Source: Bacteroides clarus YIT 12056
GTDB lineage: Bacteria; Bacteroidota; Bacteroidia; Bacteroidales; Bacteroidaceae
Reading direction: 5' to 3'
DNA: 64,000 nucleotides
Assembly (NCBI RefSeq): GCF_900129655.1
Contig: NZ_FQWK01000002.1
Span: 434,001-498,000 of the forward strand
Under the pieces are notes generated by a model. It was not told where the DNA came from, did not search any database, and saw nothing but the letters and a program-made list of their open reading frames with translations. Positions 45,799-55,200 of this stretch are shown piece after piece; within the stretch, counting starts at the first letter, position 1, and every line of letters starts with the position of its first letter. The position numbers were made by a program, and so were the translations under genes.

Positions 45799-45829
45799 TT
45801 TGCAATATCATTGAAACCCTATACATTTG
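45799..45829 (+). promoter_or_regulatory. Promoter of the TolC-HlyD-permease operon
   Basis: TTTG at 45799-45802 and TACATTTG at 45822-45829 are spaced by 19 bases, an almost ideal Bacteroides -33/-7 pair. The TolC ATG is about 70 bases downstream. Confidence 0.7.
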
Positions 45830-45900
45830 CATCGTTGTTTATGCAATTATTGTTGCTTTATTAAACAACGGATTCACTACTATTCTAATGTATAGATACA

Positions 45901-47409
45901 ATGAAAAAGTTCTTCTGTTTCATCTGTTTGACCTGCCTGACGCTTCCAGCGGTTGCACAGGACGTTTTAAGCTTGGATAGTTGCCGTGCATTGGCAATTG
46001 CCAATAACAAGGAACTGCTGATCGGTCAGGAAAAAATCAAAGCGGCGCACTACCGGAAAAAAGCGGCGTTCACGAGCTATCTGCCCCAAATATCCGCTAC
46101 CGGCGGATATATGCGCAATCAAAAAGAGTTTTCTCTGCTGAATGATGCGCAGAAAGGCGCGCTCGGCTCCGTAGGAACACAAGTAAGCGGCGCGTTACAG
46201 AACGGTATTCAAGGTATGATAACCCAATACCCGCAACTGACACAAAACCCGCAATTCATGGCGCTCGTCCGGTCATTGGGCAACATAGACATTGCCACTC
46301 CGCTGAATGGATTAGGACAGTCGCTTGTCGATGCCTTCCGTACCGACACACGTAACATGTACGCCGGGGCATTGACACTGACCCAGCCATTGTATATGGG
46401 CGGTAAAATACGCGCTTACAACAAGATTACCAGATATGCCGAAGAACTGGCGCGCCAACAGCACAACAACGGGATGCAGGAAGTCATTCTAAGTACCGAC
46501 CAGGCATATTGGCAAGTCGTATCTCTCGCCAATAAAAAGAAATTGGCGGAAGGCTATCTTGAACTTTTGCAAAAGCTGGAAAGCGATGTAGACAAGATGA
46601 TTGCCGAAGGAGTAGCTACCAAAGCGGACGGATTGTCTGTCAAAGTAAAAGTAAACGAAGCCGAAATGACACTGACAAAAGTGGATGACGGTTTAAGCCT
46701 TTCCAGAATGTTGCTATGCCAGCTATGCGGATTAGACCTCAGTACCCCCATTGCTTTAGCGGATGAAAAGGAGGACGACTTAACCCTTATTCCGGCAGAC
46801 AACAGCAGTATCGATATAAATAGTGTATATGCCACACGCCCGGAAGTACGCAGCCTGGAACTCGCCACTCAAATCTACAAGCAGAAAGTGAACGTCACCC
46901 GTTCGGAGTTCCTGCCGTCCGTAGCCCTCATCGGAAACTATATGGCAACGAATCCTTCCGTATTCAACAGTTTTGAGAACAAATTCAAAGGTATGTGGAA
47001 TGTAGGCGTCATGGTCAGTGTACCTATCTGGCATTGGGGAGAAGGTATTTATAAAGTAAAAGCCGCCAAGTCCGAAGCCCGTATCACCCAATATCAACTG
47101 GACGACGCCAAAGAAAAGATAGAACTGCAAGTCAGCCAATCGGTTTTCAAAGTAAACGAAGCAGCCAAGAAACTTATCATGGCCGAAAAGAACCTGGAAA
47201 AGGCAGATGAGAACTTACGCTACGCCACCCTCGGATTCGAGGAAGGAGTAATCCCGGCAAGCAACGTATTGGAAGCGCATACCGCCTGGCTGTCCGCCCA
47301 GTCGGAGAAGATAGACGCCCAAATAGACGTGAAACTGACGGACATCTATTTAAAGAAGGCAACGGGAAGTTTAAGGGTTGAAAATTATAAATCTGAAATC
47401 ATAAAATGA
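45901..47409 (+). CDS. TolC-family outer-membrane efflux protein
   Basis: The 502-residue protein has a signal peptide (MKKFFCFICLTCLTLPAVAQ) and the paired helical repeats of outer-membrane efflux proteins: LSLDSCRALAIANNKELLIGQEKIKAA near the start of the first half and TRPEVRSLELATQIYKQKVNVTRSEFLPSVALIGNY in the second. SVPIWHWGEGIYKVKAAKSEARI is a typical hairpin stretch. It would form the trimeric outer-membrane duct for the HlyD-type adaptor encoded next, with which it overlaps by 4 bases (ATGA). Confidence 0.93.
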   Translation: MKKFFCFICLTCLTLPAVAQDVLSLDSCRALAIANNKELLIGQEKIKAAHYRKKAAFTSYLPQISATGGYMRNQKEFSLLNDAQKGALGSVGTQVSGALQNGIQGMITQYPQLTQNPQFMALVRSLGNIDIATPLNGLGQSLVDAFRTDTRNMYAGALTLTQPLYMGGKIRAYNKITRYAEELARQQHNNGMQEVILSTDQAYWQVVSLANKKKLAEGYLELLQKLESDVDKMIAEGVATKADGLSVKVKVNEAEMTLTKVDDGLSLSRMLLCQLCGLDLSTPIALADEKEDDLTLIPADNSSIDINSVYATRPEVRSLELATQIYKQKVNVTRSEFLPSVALIGNYMATNPSVFNSFENKFKGMWNVGVMVSVPIWHWGEGIYKVKAAKSEARITQYQLDDAKEKIELQVSQSVFKVNEAAKKLIMAEKNLEKADENLRYATLGFEEGVIPASNVLEAHTAWLSAQSEKIDAQIDVKLTDIYLKKATGSLRVENYKSEIIK

Positions 47410-48392
47410 ATACAAAATCACAAAACAGTAACATGTTGCTGGCATTCCTCACTTTAACGGGAGTGATTGCCATCGTTGCTCTGGTGGGTTTCTTCATGCT
47501 GCGCAAGGGACCGGAAATCATACAAGGCCAGGCGGAAGTAACAGAATACCGCGTATCGAGCAAAGTACCGGGGCGTATCCTGGAGTTCCGGGTGAAAGAG
47601 GGACAAAGCGTACAGGCCGGAGATACGCTTGCCATTCTTGAAGCTCCGGACGTACAGGCGAAACTGGAGCAGGCACGTGCCGCCGAAGCCGCCGCGCAAG
47701 CCCAAAACGAAAAGGCGCTGAAAGGCGCCCGCCAAGAACAAATACAGGCAGCCTACGAAATGTGGCAGAAAGCCCAAGCAGGACTTGCCATAGCAGAGAA
47801 ATCGTACAAGCGTGTAAAGAACCTGCACGACCAGGGAGTAATGTCCGCCCAAAAGCTGGATGAAGTTACCGCCCAGCGCGATGCCGCGCAAGCCACCGAG
47901 AAAGCCGCCAAAGCCCAATACACCATGGCAAAGAACGGGGCGGAACGTGAGGACAAGGCCGCCGCGGCAGCTTTGGTGGAACGGGCAAAAGGAGCCGTCG
48001 CCGAGGTAGAGTCATACATTAAGGAGACTTACCTGATAGCCCAAACCGCCGGAGAAGTCTCCGAGATATTCCCAAAAACAGGCGAGTTGGTGGGTACAGG
48101 TGCCCCCATCATGAATATCGCCATTATGGACGACATGTGGGTCACTTTCAATGTGCGCGAGGATTTATTGCAAGGATTGGGTATGGGAACCGAATTTGAA
48201 GCCTTCATCCCCGCCCTTGACAGGAACATCCGGCTGAAAGTATACTACATGAAAGACCTCGGCACATACGCCGCCTGGAAAGCCACCAAGACTACCGGAC
48301 AATTCGACTTAAAAACATTCGAAGTAAAGGCGTCTCCGCAGGAGAAAGTAGAAGGGCTGCGTCCGGGAATGAGCGTGATATTGAAAAAGTGA
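47406..48392 (+). CDS. HlyD-family periplasmic adaptor
   Basis: A 328-residue membrane-fusion protein: an N-terminal anchor helix (LLAFLTLTGVIAIVALVGFFML), a biotinyl-lipoyl half (SSKVPGRILEFRVKEGQSVQAGDTLAILEAPD), an Ala/Lys/Gln-rich helical hairpin (about 75-195), the second lipoyl half (YLIAQTAGEVSEIFPKTGELVGTGAPIMNIA), and a beta-barrel end. It resembles E. coli YhiI/YbhG, partners of ABC-2 drug exporters. Its coding sequence overlaps the TolC gene, and 53 bases of low-complexity GATAAGGTG-like repeats separate it from the permeases. Confidence 0.92.
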   Translation: MNTKSQNSNMLLAFLTLTGVIAIVALVGFFMLRKGPEIIQGQAEVTEYRVSSKVPGRILEFRVKEGQSVQAGDTLAILEAPDVQAKLEQARAAEAAAQAQNEKALKGARQEQIQAAYEMWQKAQAGLAIAEKSYKRVKNLHDQGVMSAQKLDEVTAQRDAAQATEKAAKAQYTMAKNGAEREDKAAAAALVERAKGAVAEVESYIKETYLIAQTAGEVSEIFPKTGELVGTGAPIMNIAIMDDMWVTFNVREDLLQGLGMGTEFEAFIPALDRNIRLKVYYMKDLGTYAAWKATKTTGQFDLKTFEVKASPQEKVEGLRPGMSVILKK

Positions 48393-48445
48393 TGAGGTAA
48401 TACAAAGATGATAAGGTGGTAAAGTGATAAGGTGAGAGAACGACA
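48393..48445. repeat. Short GATAAGGTG direct repeats
   Basis: The gap between the HlyD and first permease genes consists of GATGAGGTAA, GATAAGGTGG, TAAAGTGATAAGGTGAG-like units, a low-complexity spacer similar in kind to those at 18460 and 50823. Confidence 0.5.
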
Positions 48446-49624
48446 ATGGAGAAGAACAATAAATACATGGCCTTGTGGAATGTGATGAAACGTGAGTTTC
48501 GCCGTCTCGTTTCACGCCCGCTCTACCTGTTCTGCATGGTAGTAGCGCCCCTATTCTGCTATATATTCTTCACGACATTGATGGATTCCGGTTTGCCCAC
48601 CGATATGCCGGTCGGCGTGGTAGACCAGGATATGACTACCACCTCACGCCAACTGGTACGTAATCTGGACGCTTTCGAGCAAACGGCAGTCGTAGCTCAC
48701 TACCCCACTATCGCCGATGCGCGTATCGCCATGCAGAAAGGAGAGATTTACGGCTTCTATTACATCCCCGAAGGGACAACCGCCAAAGCACAAGCCCAGC
48801 GGCAGCCCAAAGTATCTTTCTATACCAACAACACGTTGCTCATAGCCGGTTCATTACTCTTTAAAGACATGAAGATGATGAGCGAACTGGCATCCGGAGC
48901 CGCCGCACGCACAACACTATATGCCAAAGGCGCTACCGAAGACCAGGCGATGGCATTCCTGCAACCGATTGTCATCGATACTCACCCGCTGAACAATCCG
49001 TGGCTGAACTATTCCGTATACCTGTGCAATACCTTTGCTCCGGGCGTACTGATGCTGCTCATCTTTATGATAACCGTCTACTCCATCGGCGTAGAAATCA
49101 AAGACCGTACCGCCCGCGAATGGTTGCGTACGGGTAACAACTCCATCTGGATTTCCCTTGCCGGAAAGCTGCTGCCCCACACGGCTGTATTCTTCCTTAT
49201 GGGTATATTATATAATGTGTATCTGTACGGCTTCCTGCACTTCCCCTGCAACAGCGGAATATTGCCGATGCTGTTCGCCACCCTCTGCCTGGTATTGGCT
49301 TCGCAAGGCATGGGCATACTGATGATAGGCACCCTCCCCACACTGCGTTTGGGACTGAGCTTCGCTTCCTTATGGGGCGTGCTGTCGTTCTCCATGTGCG
49401 GACTGTCGTTCCCGGCTATGGCGATGCACCCCGTACTGCAAGGTTTGGCCAACTTATTCCCCCTGCGCCACTACTTCCTTATCTATGTAGACCAGGCTCT
49501 GAACGGCTATCCCATGATTTACTCATGGATGAATTATGTGGCATTGCTTATTTTCATGATGCTTCCCTTCCTCGTTGCCCACAGGCTGAAAGAAGCATTG
49601 ATATACTATAAATACGTACCCTGA
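48446..49624 (+). CDS. ABC-2 type permease subunit 1
   Basis: A 392-residue inner-membrane protein: a first helix near 30-48 (LYLFCMVVAPLFCYIFFTTL), a periplasmic domain (about 50-175, MPVGVVDQDMTTTSRQLVRNLDAF...), then five helices, with VLMLLIFMITVYSIGVEIKDRTAREW as the conserved ABC-2 core loop. It resembles YhhJ/YbhR-type exporter permeases. The start ATG at 48446 fits; it is preceded by the low-complexity spacer. Its TGA overlaps the ATG of the second permease by one base, and no ATP-binding subunit lies in the operon. Confidence 0.9.
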   Translation: MEKNNKYMALWNVMKREFRRLVSRPLYLFCMVVAPLFCYIFFTTLMDSGLPTDMPVGVVDQDMTTTSRQLVRNLDAFEQTAVVAHYPTIADARIAMQKGEIYGFYYIPEGTTAKAQAQRQPKVSFYTNNTLLIAGSLLFKDMKMMSELASGAAARTTLYAKGATEDQAMAFLQPIVIDTHPLNNPWLNYSVYLCNTFAPGVLMLLIFMITVYSIGVEIKDRTAREWLRTGNNSIWISLAGKLLPHTAVFFLMGILYNVYLYGFLHFPCNSGILPMLFATLCLVLASQGMGILMIGTLPTLRLGLSFASLWGVLSFSMCGLSFPAMAMHPVLQGLANLFPLRHYFLIYVDQALNGYPMIYSWMNYVALLIFMMLPFLVAHRLKEALIYYKYVP

Positions 49625-50844
49625 TGAAACAGCTGACGTTCAAACAGAAAGTCGTACAAGGCATACACGACCTGTTCTATATATGGAAGCAGGAATTCCG
49701 CACCACCTTTCGCGATCAAGGCGTGCTGATTTTCTTTGTGCTTGTCCCGTTGGTGTATCCGTTGATATACTCTTTCATCTATACCAACGAAACAATTCGT
49801 GAAGTACCTACCGTAGTCGTGGACAACTCGCGCAGTTCACTGAGCCGGGAGTATCTCCGGAAAGTGGACGCCAGTCCGGAAACAAGCATTGTGGCTCATT
49901 GCGCCGATATGGAAGAAGCCAAACTCATGCTGAAAGACCGCAAAGCTTACGGCATTATTTACATACCCGCCCATTTCAGCGATGATATAGCCCGGGGCAA
50001 ACAGACACAAGTCAGCATTTTCTGCGATATGAGCGGACTGCTTTACTACAAGGCATTACTGACAGCCAACACCAACGTGTCGCTCGCCATGAATGCAGAC
50101 ATTAAAATGAAACGCGCCGGCAACACCACCGCCCGTCAGGATGAAATAACAGCCTACCCCATCGAATACGAAGACGTAGCCATCTTCAACCCGACCAATG
50201 GATTTGCCGCTTTTCTGATACCTGCCGTACTCATATTGATTATACAGCAAACGCTCCTGCTGGGTATCGGCTTATCCGCCGGAACCGCCCGTGAGCAAAA
50301 CCGATTCAAAGATTTGGTTCCTATCAACCGTCATTATAACGGTACGCTCCGTATCGTAATGGGAAAAGGATTGAGTTATTTTATGGTATATTCGCTGGTG
50401 GCTGTGTATATATTATGCGTGGTTCCCCGCCTTTTCAGCCTCAACCAGATAGCGATTCCCGGTGTGCTGACTCTCTTCGCCCTGCCCTATCTGGCAGCTT
50501 GCATCTTCTTTGCGATGACGGCATCCATTGCCATACGCAACCGGGAAACCTGTATGTTATTGTTTGTATTTACCTCCGTACCGCTATTGTTCCTCTCCGG
50601 CATTTCATGGCCGGGCGCCGCAATGCCCGAATTCTGGAGATATTTTTCCTATATCTTCCCTTCCACTTTCGGAATCAACGGCTATGTACGCATCAACAGT
50701 ATGGGAGCCACTCTCAACGAAGTATCGTTCGAGTATCAGGCTTTATGGATACAAACAGGCATTTACTTCCTCACCACTTGTCTGGTCTATCGTTGGCAAA
50801 TCATACAAAGCAGAAAGAAAGGAGTGATAAGTTATAAGTTATGA
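49624..50844 (+). CDS. ABC-2 type permease subunit 2
   Basis: A 406-residue paralogue of the preceding permease, with the same plan: first helix GVLIFFVLVPLVYPLIYSFIY, a periplasmic domain (VPTVVVDNSRSSLSREYLRKVDA...), then five helices, including VLILIIQQTLLLGIGLSAGTAREQ and a final LSGISWPGAAMPEFWRYFSYIFP. The pair would form a heterodimeric membrane unit for export through HlyD and TolC. The last seven codons (GVISYKL) and the stop codon lie in the left arm of the 36-bp inverted repeat at 50823-50937. Confidence 0.9.
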   Translation: MKQLTFKQKVVQGIHDLFYIWKQEFRTTFRDQGVLIFFVLVPLVYPLIYSFIYTNETIREVPTVVVDNSRSSLSREYLRKVDASPETSIVAHCADMEEAKLMLKDRKAYGIIYIPAHFSDDIARGKQTQVSIFCDMSGLLYYKALLTANTNVSLAMNADIKMKRAGNTTARQDEITAYPIEYEDVAIFNPTNGFAAFLIPAVLILIIQQTLLLGIGLSAGTAREQNRFKDLVPINRHYNGTLRIVMGKGLSYFMVYSLVAVYILCVVPRLFSLNQIAIPGVLTLFALPYLAACIFFAMTASIAIRNRETCMLLFVFTSVPLLFLSGISWPGAAMPEFWRYFSYIFPSTFGINGYVRINSMGATLNEVSFEYQALWIQTGIYFLTTCLVYRWQIIQSRKKGVISYKL

Positions 50845-50937
50845 GTTATAAGTGATTAAGGATTGGTTGTAAGTAAGGGAATTGTGAATCGAGGGTATCA
50901 CTAATCACTTATAACTCATAACTTATAACTCATCACT
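50823..50937. repeat. 36-bp near-perfect inverted repeat between convergent genes
   Basis: The arms 50823-50858 and 50902-50937 are complementary at 35 of 36 positions (units such as AGTTATAAGTTATGAGTTAT), with a 43-base loop. The stop codon of permease 2 (50842-50844) is in the left arm and that of the heparin lyase gene (50933-50935) in the right arm. It can act as a terminator in both directions. Confidence 0.8.
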
Positions 50938-52117
50938 CTTCCTTATATCCAGCCAAGTTATAGCATACCGGTACTGTACTGTTACCTACACGATAGATGC
51001 CGAATTTAAAATAGTAACCGTCATCGTCATTACGGCCTATCTGAATTTCTTCATTATTCACGATATGCTCTTTAACGGTTTTCTTCTTGTCGGTATACTC
51101 CATTTGTACGTCCAGTTTGCCCGGTTTCACAATGGTTTCGGCTTCCTTGCCATAAGTAGTCCAGTCGATATGAATGCGGAAAGTAACCCAGCAGTCTTTG
51201 GGGAAATCGACAAAAGGCATCTTATAAGCTATTGTAGACGACTTGTATTCAGAAGTCACAGGCTTCATTATCGGAGTTTTTTCCGGATTGGCGTTACAGC
51301 GGTCAGTCTTGTCGGTCAGCCAACGGCGGTCTGAATTGGCCTTGATATAAAACCAGCCGCCGGAAAATCCGAAAGCCAACGGCGGATAACCGCCTTGCTC
51401 TACCAACCAACCGTTCTTCTTTCCGGCCTTATAGATAGGATTTCCCTTTTTATCTTTCATCGGATTTCCTTGCTTATCCAGTCTCGCCACTTTTTCATGT
51501 CCGGTGTTCTTTTTGAAAATAGTGGTCTTATCCAGCTCTATAAACTCGTCAACCGTCAACTTTTTCACTTCACCTTCAGGAGTCTGCACAAGCGTACGGT
51601 CGGGCATACCGTGCCATTGGGCAAAAATGGTAGACACATTGTTATCCAGCGCAGACGGAATATATACGGAGAACTCATAGTCGCGTGACGCTCCTTGCGG
51701 ACAAATACCTTTTCCGTGATGATATACGGTCTTGGTGATTTGCGCTTTCCGGTAAGCATCCGCCGGCAATCCGTTAAAATCGGCCGAGGTGGCATAACAA
51801 TAAGAGAACTCGGCACGGCCTTTGGTCTCTCCCTTTCCGTACCCTTCCAAAGTATTATCCTCTTCACGCAGCTCAAAACGATAAGACGGTTTGCCGTTGA
51901 ACAAACATGTAAAATCCCGTTGAATGGCATGCTCCTTTTTCGCGCCGACAGCTACCCAACAGCCGTCTATAACCTGATCGATACGCGCTGAGTCAGCTTG
52001 AACGTTTACCCGTTTGGTCAGGGGAACCAATGTTTCAGAGCCTTTGGTTTGCGCAGTCAGCGTTGTCGTGCAACCTGCTGCCATCACCATGCAGATAACA
52101 AAAATGTTTTTCTTCAT
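50933..52117 (-). CDS. Heparin lyase I (PL13)
   Basis: The protein closely resembles heparinase I of Pedobacter heparinus and its Bacteroides homologue over almost its whole length: RVNVQADSARIDQVID, KPSYRFELREEDNTLEGYGKGETKGR, YHHGKGICPQG, FSVYIPSALD, PPLAFGFSGGWFYIKANSDR, WLTDKTDRCNANPE. It cuts highly sulfated heparin by beta-elimination. The catalytic Gln-x-His (IFAQWHG) and the Lys and Tyr of FKFGIYR are kept. From the ATG at 52117 it has 394 residues; the TTG at 52150 falls in the -7 box. The N-terminus has a signal; a Cys in MAAGC could be a lipobox, so periplasm or surface is open. It is divergent from the regulator gene. Confidence 0.95.
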   Translation of the reverse strand: MKKNIFVICMVMAAGCTTTLTAQTKGSETLVPLTKRVNVQADSARIDQVIDGCWVAVGAKKEHAIQRDFTCLFNGKPSYRFELREEDNTLEGYGKGETKGRAEFSYCYATSADFNGLPADAYRKAQITKTVYHHGKGICPQGASRDYEFSVYIPSALDNNVSTIFAQWHGMPDRTLVQTPEGEVKKLTVDEFIELDKTTIFKKNTGHEKVARLDKQGNPMKDKKGNPIYKAGKKNGWLVEQGGYPPLAFGFSGGWFYIKANSDRRWLTDKTDRCNANPEKTPIMKPVTSEYKSSTIAYKMPFVDFPKDCWVTFRIHIDWTTYGKEAETIVKPGKLDVQMEYTDKKKTVKEHIVNNEEIQIGRNDDDGYYFKFGIYRVGNSTVPVCYNLAGYKEE

Positions 52118-52147
52118 TCTATTTGATATTAAACTTAAATTACGCTG

Positions 52148-52155
52148 CAAAAGTA
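52148..52155 (-). promoter_or_regulatory. -7 element for the heparin lyase gene
   Basis: The minus strand reads TACTTTTG, 31 bases before the ATG at 52117; its last three bases are the spurious TTG start. Confidence 0.6.
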
Positions 52156-52201
52156 CGAAAGCTATCCCTCATACCCACCCCCTATTTGTTTCAGAAAACC
52201 C

Positions 52202-52259
52202 TATATTTGTGTAAATCCACCATAAGATATAGAAATTTTGAAAGATATTACTATCTTTG
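52202..52259 (+). promoter_or_regulatory. Two candidate -7 elements for the hybrid regulator
   Basis: TATATTTG at 52202-52209 and TATCTTTG at 52252-52259 both fit TAnnTTTG. The second overlaps an in-frame TTG at 52257 and an ATG at 52260, which argues for translation from the ATG at 52287. Confidence 0.55.
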
Positions 52260-52286
52260 ATGCATCATAAATTTTACGGTTTAATA

Positions 52287-55200
52287 ATGAGTAACCTTAA
52301 AAAGATAGTAACCATCCTGTTTTTTCTATGTATGGCAGGAGTCTCTTACGCTTATTCGGAAGCCTGGGGACAAATAAATTTTTCTTATATATCCATTAAG
52401 GACGGCTTATCGCAAAGCACAGTATTCTCCATAGCGCAAGATAAGCTCGGGAATATGTGGTTCGCCACTTACGACGGCGTCAATAAATACGACGGATACG
52501 CATTCACCGTTTATCAGCACGACGAGAACGACCCGAACAGCATCGCCAACGACATAGCCCGTATCGTGATGACCGACAGCAAAGGGCGCGTGTGGATCGG
52601 CACCCGCGACGGCCTTTCGTACTACGACGAGGAGAAAGACAAATTCCAGAACTTTTTCTATGAAAAGAACGGCAAGCATCTGCAAGTCAACGGTATTGTG
52701 GAACTGTCACCAGACCGTTTACTCATCAGCACCCTGGAGGGTTTGACGATGTTCGACGTCTCTACATCCCGTTTTGTCAACGACATATTCAGTACGGCAA
52801 TGCACAAAACGATTGCATCCGCCCTGTACAGGCATGGCGACCAAATCTATATCGGGACGCCGTCGGACGGTATGTACTGCTACTCCGTTCCGCAGAAAAA
52901 ACTTGAGAAGCTTACTTACATACCGAGCAGCAAGCAGATTCAGGGAATACTCCAGCAATCCCCCACCCGTATATGGGTGGCAACGGAAGGCTCCGGGCTG
53001 CTTCTCATCAATCCTAAGACCCGGGAAGTCAAGATATACAGACATTCCCCTTCCAATCCGCAGTCCATCAGCTCCAATTACATCCGCTCATTGGCGCTGG
53101 ATTCGCAAAACCGCTTATGGATAGGCACTTTCAACGACCTCAATATCTACCATGAAGGAAACGACTCTTTCATGTCTTACAGCAGCAATCCCGTAGAAAG
53201 CGGCAGCCTGTCGCAACGCTCGGTGCGCAGCATCTTCATGGACTCGCAAGGCGGTATGTGGCTGGGCACTTATTTCGGCGGACTGAACTATTACCACCCC
53301 ATCCGTAACCGCTTCAAGAACATCGAGCGTATTCCTTTCAGAAACTCGCTGAGTGATAATGTCGTAAGCTGTATCGTTGAAGACAGGCAGAAAAACCTGT
53401 GGATAGGAACCAATGACGGCGGACTGAACCTATACACCCCCGATACCCAGCAATTCGTCCATTACGCATTGCAGGAAAACCAGCGTGAAGACGGTTTCGG
53501 CTCCAACAACATCAAGTCCGTATATGTGGATGAACCGAGAGGATTAGTCTACATCGGCGCACACGCCGGCGGTCTAAGCATCTTGCATCGCAACAGCGGA
53601 CGCATAGAGAACTTCAACCAACGCAACAGCCGTTTAATCAACGAAAACGTATACGCCATTCTGCCCGACGGAGAGAATAACTTCCTCTTAGGTACATTAA
53701 GCGCTTTGGTACACTTCAATCCGGAGAAGCGGAGCTTTACCACCGTCACGCAAGAGAGCGACGGGACGCCAATGAATCTTCAAAAGATTACAACCCTGTT
53801 CCGGGACTCTCAAAAGCGCCTTTGGATAGGCGGGGAAGAGGGTATATCCGTATTCAAACAGCATGGAACGTCTATACAGAAAGCGGCGATTCTGCCCGAA
53901 TCCACTGTTACGAAAGCATTCACCAATTATATCTATGAAGCGGCCAACGGTTTAATCTGGGTGGGTACGCGCGAAGGGTTCTACTGTTTCAACGAGAAGG
54001 AGAAGCGGATTAAGCGGTACACCACAGCCAACGGCCTGCCCAACAACGTGGTCTACGGCATACTCGAAGACTCTTACGGCCGCCTGTGGATGAGCACCAA
54101 CCGGGGTATCTCATGTTTCAACCCTGAAACGGAGAAGTTCCGCAACTTTACCGAAGCGGACGGATTGCAAAGCAACCAGTTCAATACATCTTCCTGTTAC
54201 CGTACTTCCAACGGCGAAATGTACTTCGGAGGCATAAACGGCCTTACCACATTCCGCCCGGAGCTGTTGCTGGACAACCCCTATACTCCGCCGGTAGTAA
54301 TCACCAAGTTACAACTGTTCAACAAAACCGTCCGTCCCGACGACGAAACCGGTATTTTGAGCAAGAACATCAGCGACACGAAAAGCATCACGCTGAAATC
54401 CTGGCAGACAGCGTTTTCTCTGGAGTTTGTCGTTTCAAACTACATTTCCGGACAGCATAATACTTTCGCCTATAAATTAGACGGTTACGACAAAGAATGG
54501 TATTACCTCACGGACAGGCGCTCGGTATCCTACTCCAACCTGCCGCACGGCACTTATCACTTCATGGTGAAAGCCGCCAACAACGACGGCAAATGGAATA
54601 CCACGCCTACCATACTGGAAATCGTCATACTGCCCGTATGGTACAAGACTTGGTGGGCTATCCTGCTGTTCCTCTCCACTTCCATCGGGTTCATTACGTT
54701 TGTATTCCGGTTCTTCTGGCTGCGTAAGAATATGGAAGCGGAGCTTGAAATAGAACGCCGAGACAAGGAACACCGTGAAGAAATCAACCAGATGAAGATG
54801 CGTTTCTTCATTAATATTTCGCATGAGCTCCGCACGCCGCTTACCCTGATTCTGGCGCCGCTGCAAGAGGTTATCAGCAAAATCAACGACCGTTGGACCC
54901 GCAACCAGCTGGAATACATCCAGCGGAACGCCAACCGCCTGCTGCATCTTGTCAATCAGCTTATGGACTACCGCCGGGCGGAACTCGGTGTTTTCGAATT
55001 GAAGATAAAGAAAGGCAACGCATATCGCCTGATACGCGAAAACTTCCTGTATTATGACAAGCTGGCACGCCACAAAGAGATACACTATGCTTTCCACTCC
55101 GAGCTGGAAGATAAAGAGGAGTATTTCGACCCGAACTATCTGGAACTGATTGTCAACAATCTGTTATCCAATGCCTTTAAATATACGGATAACGGAAAGA

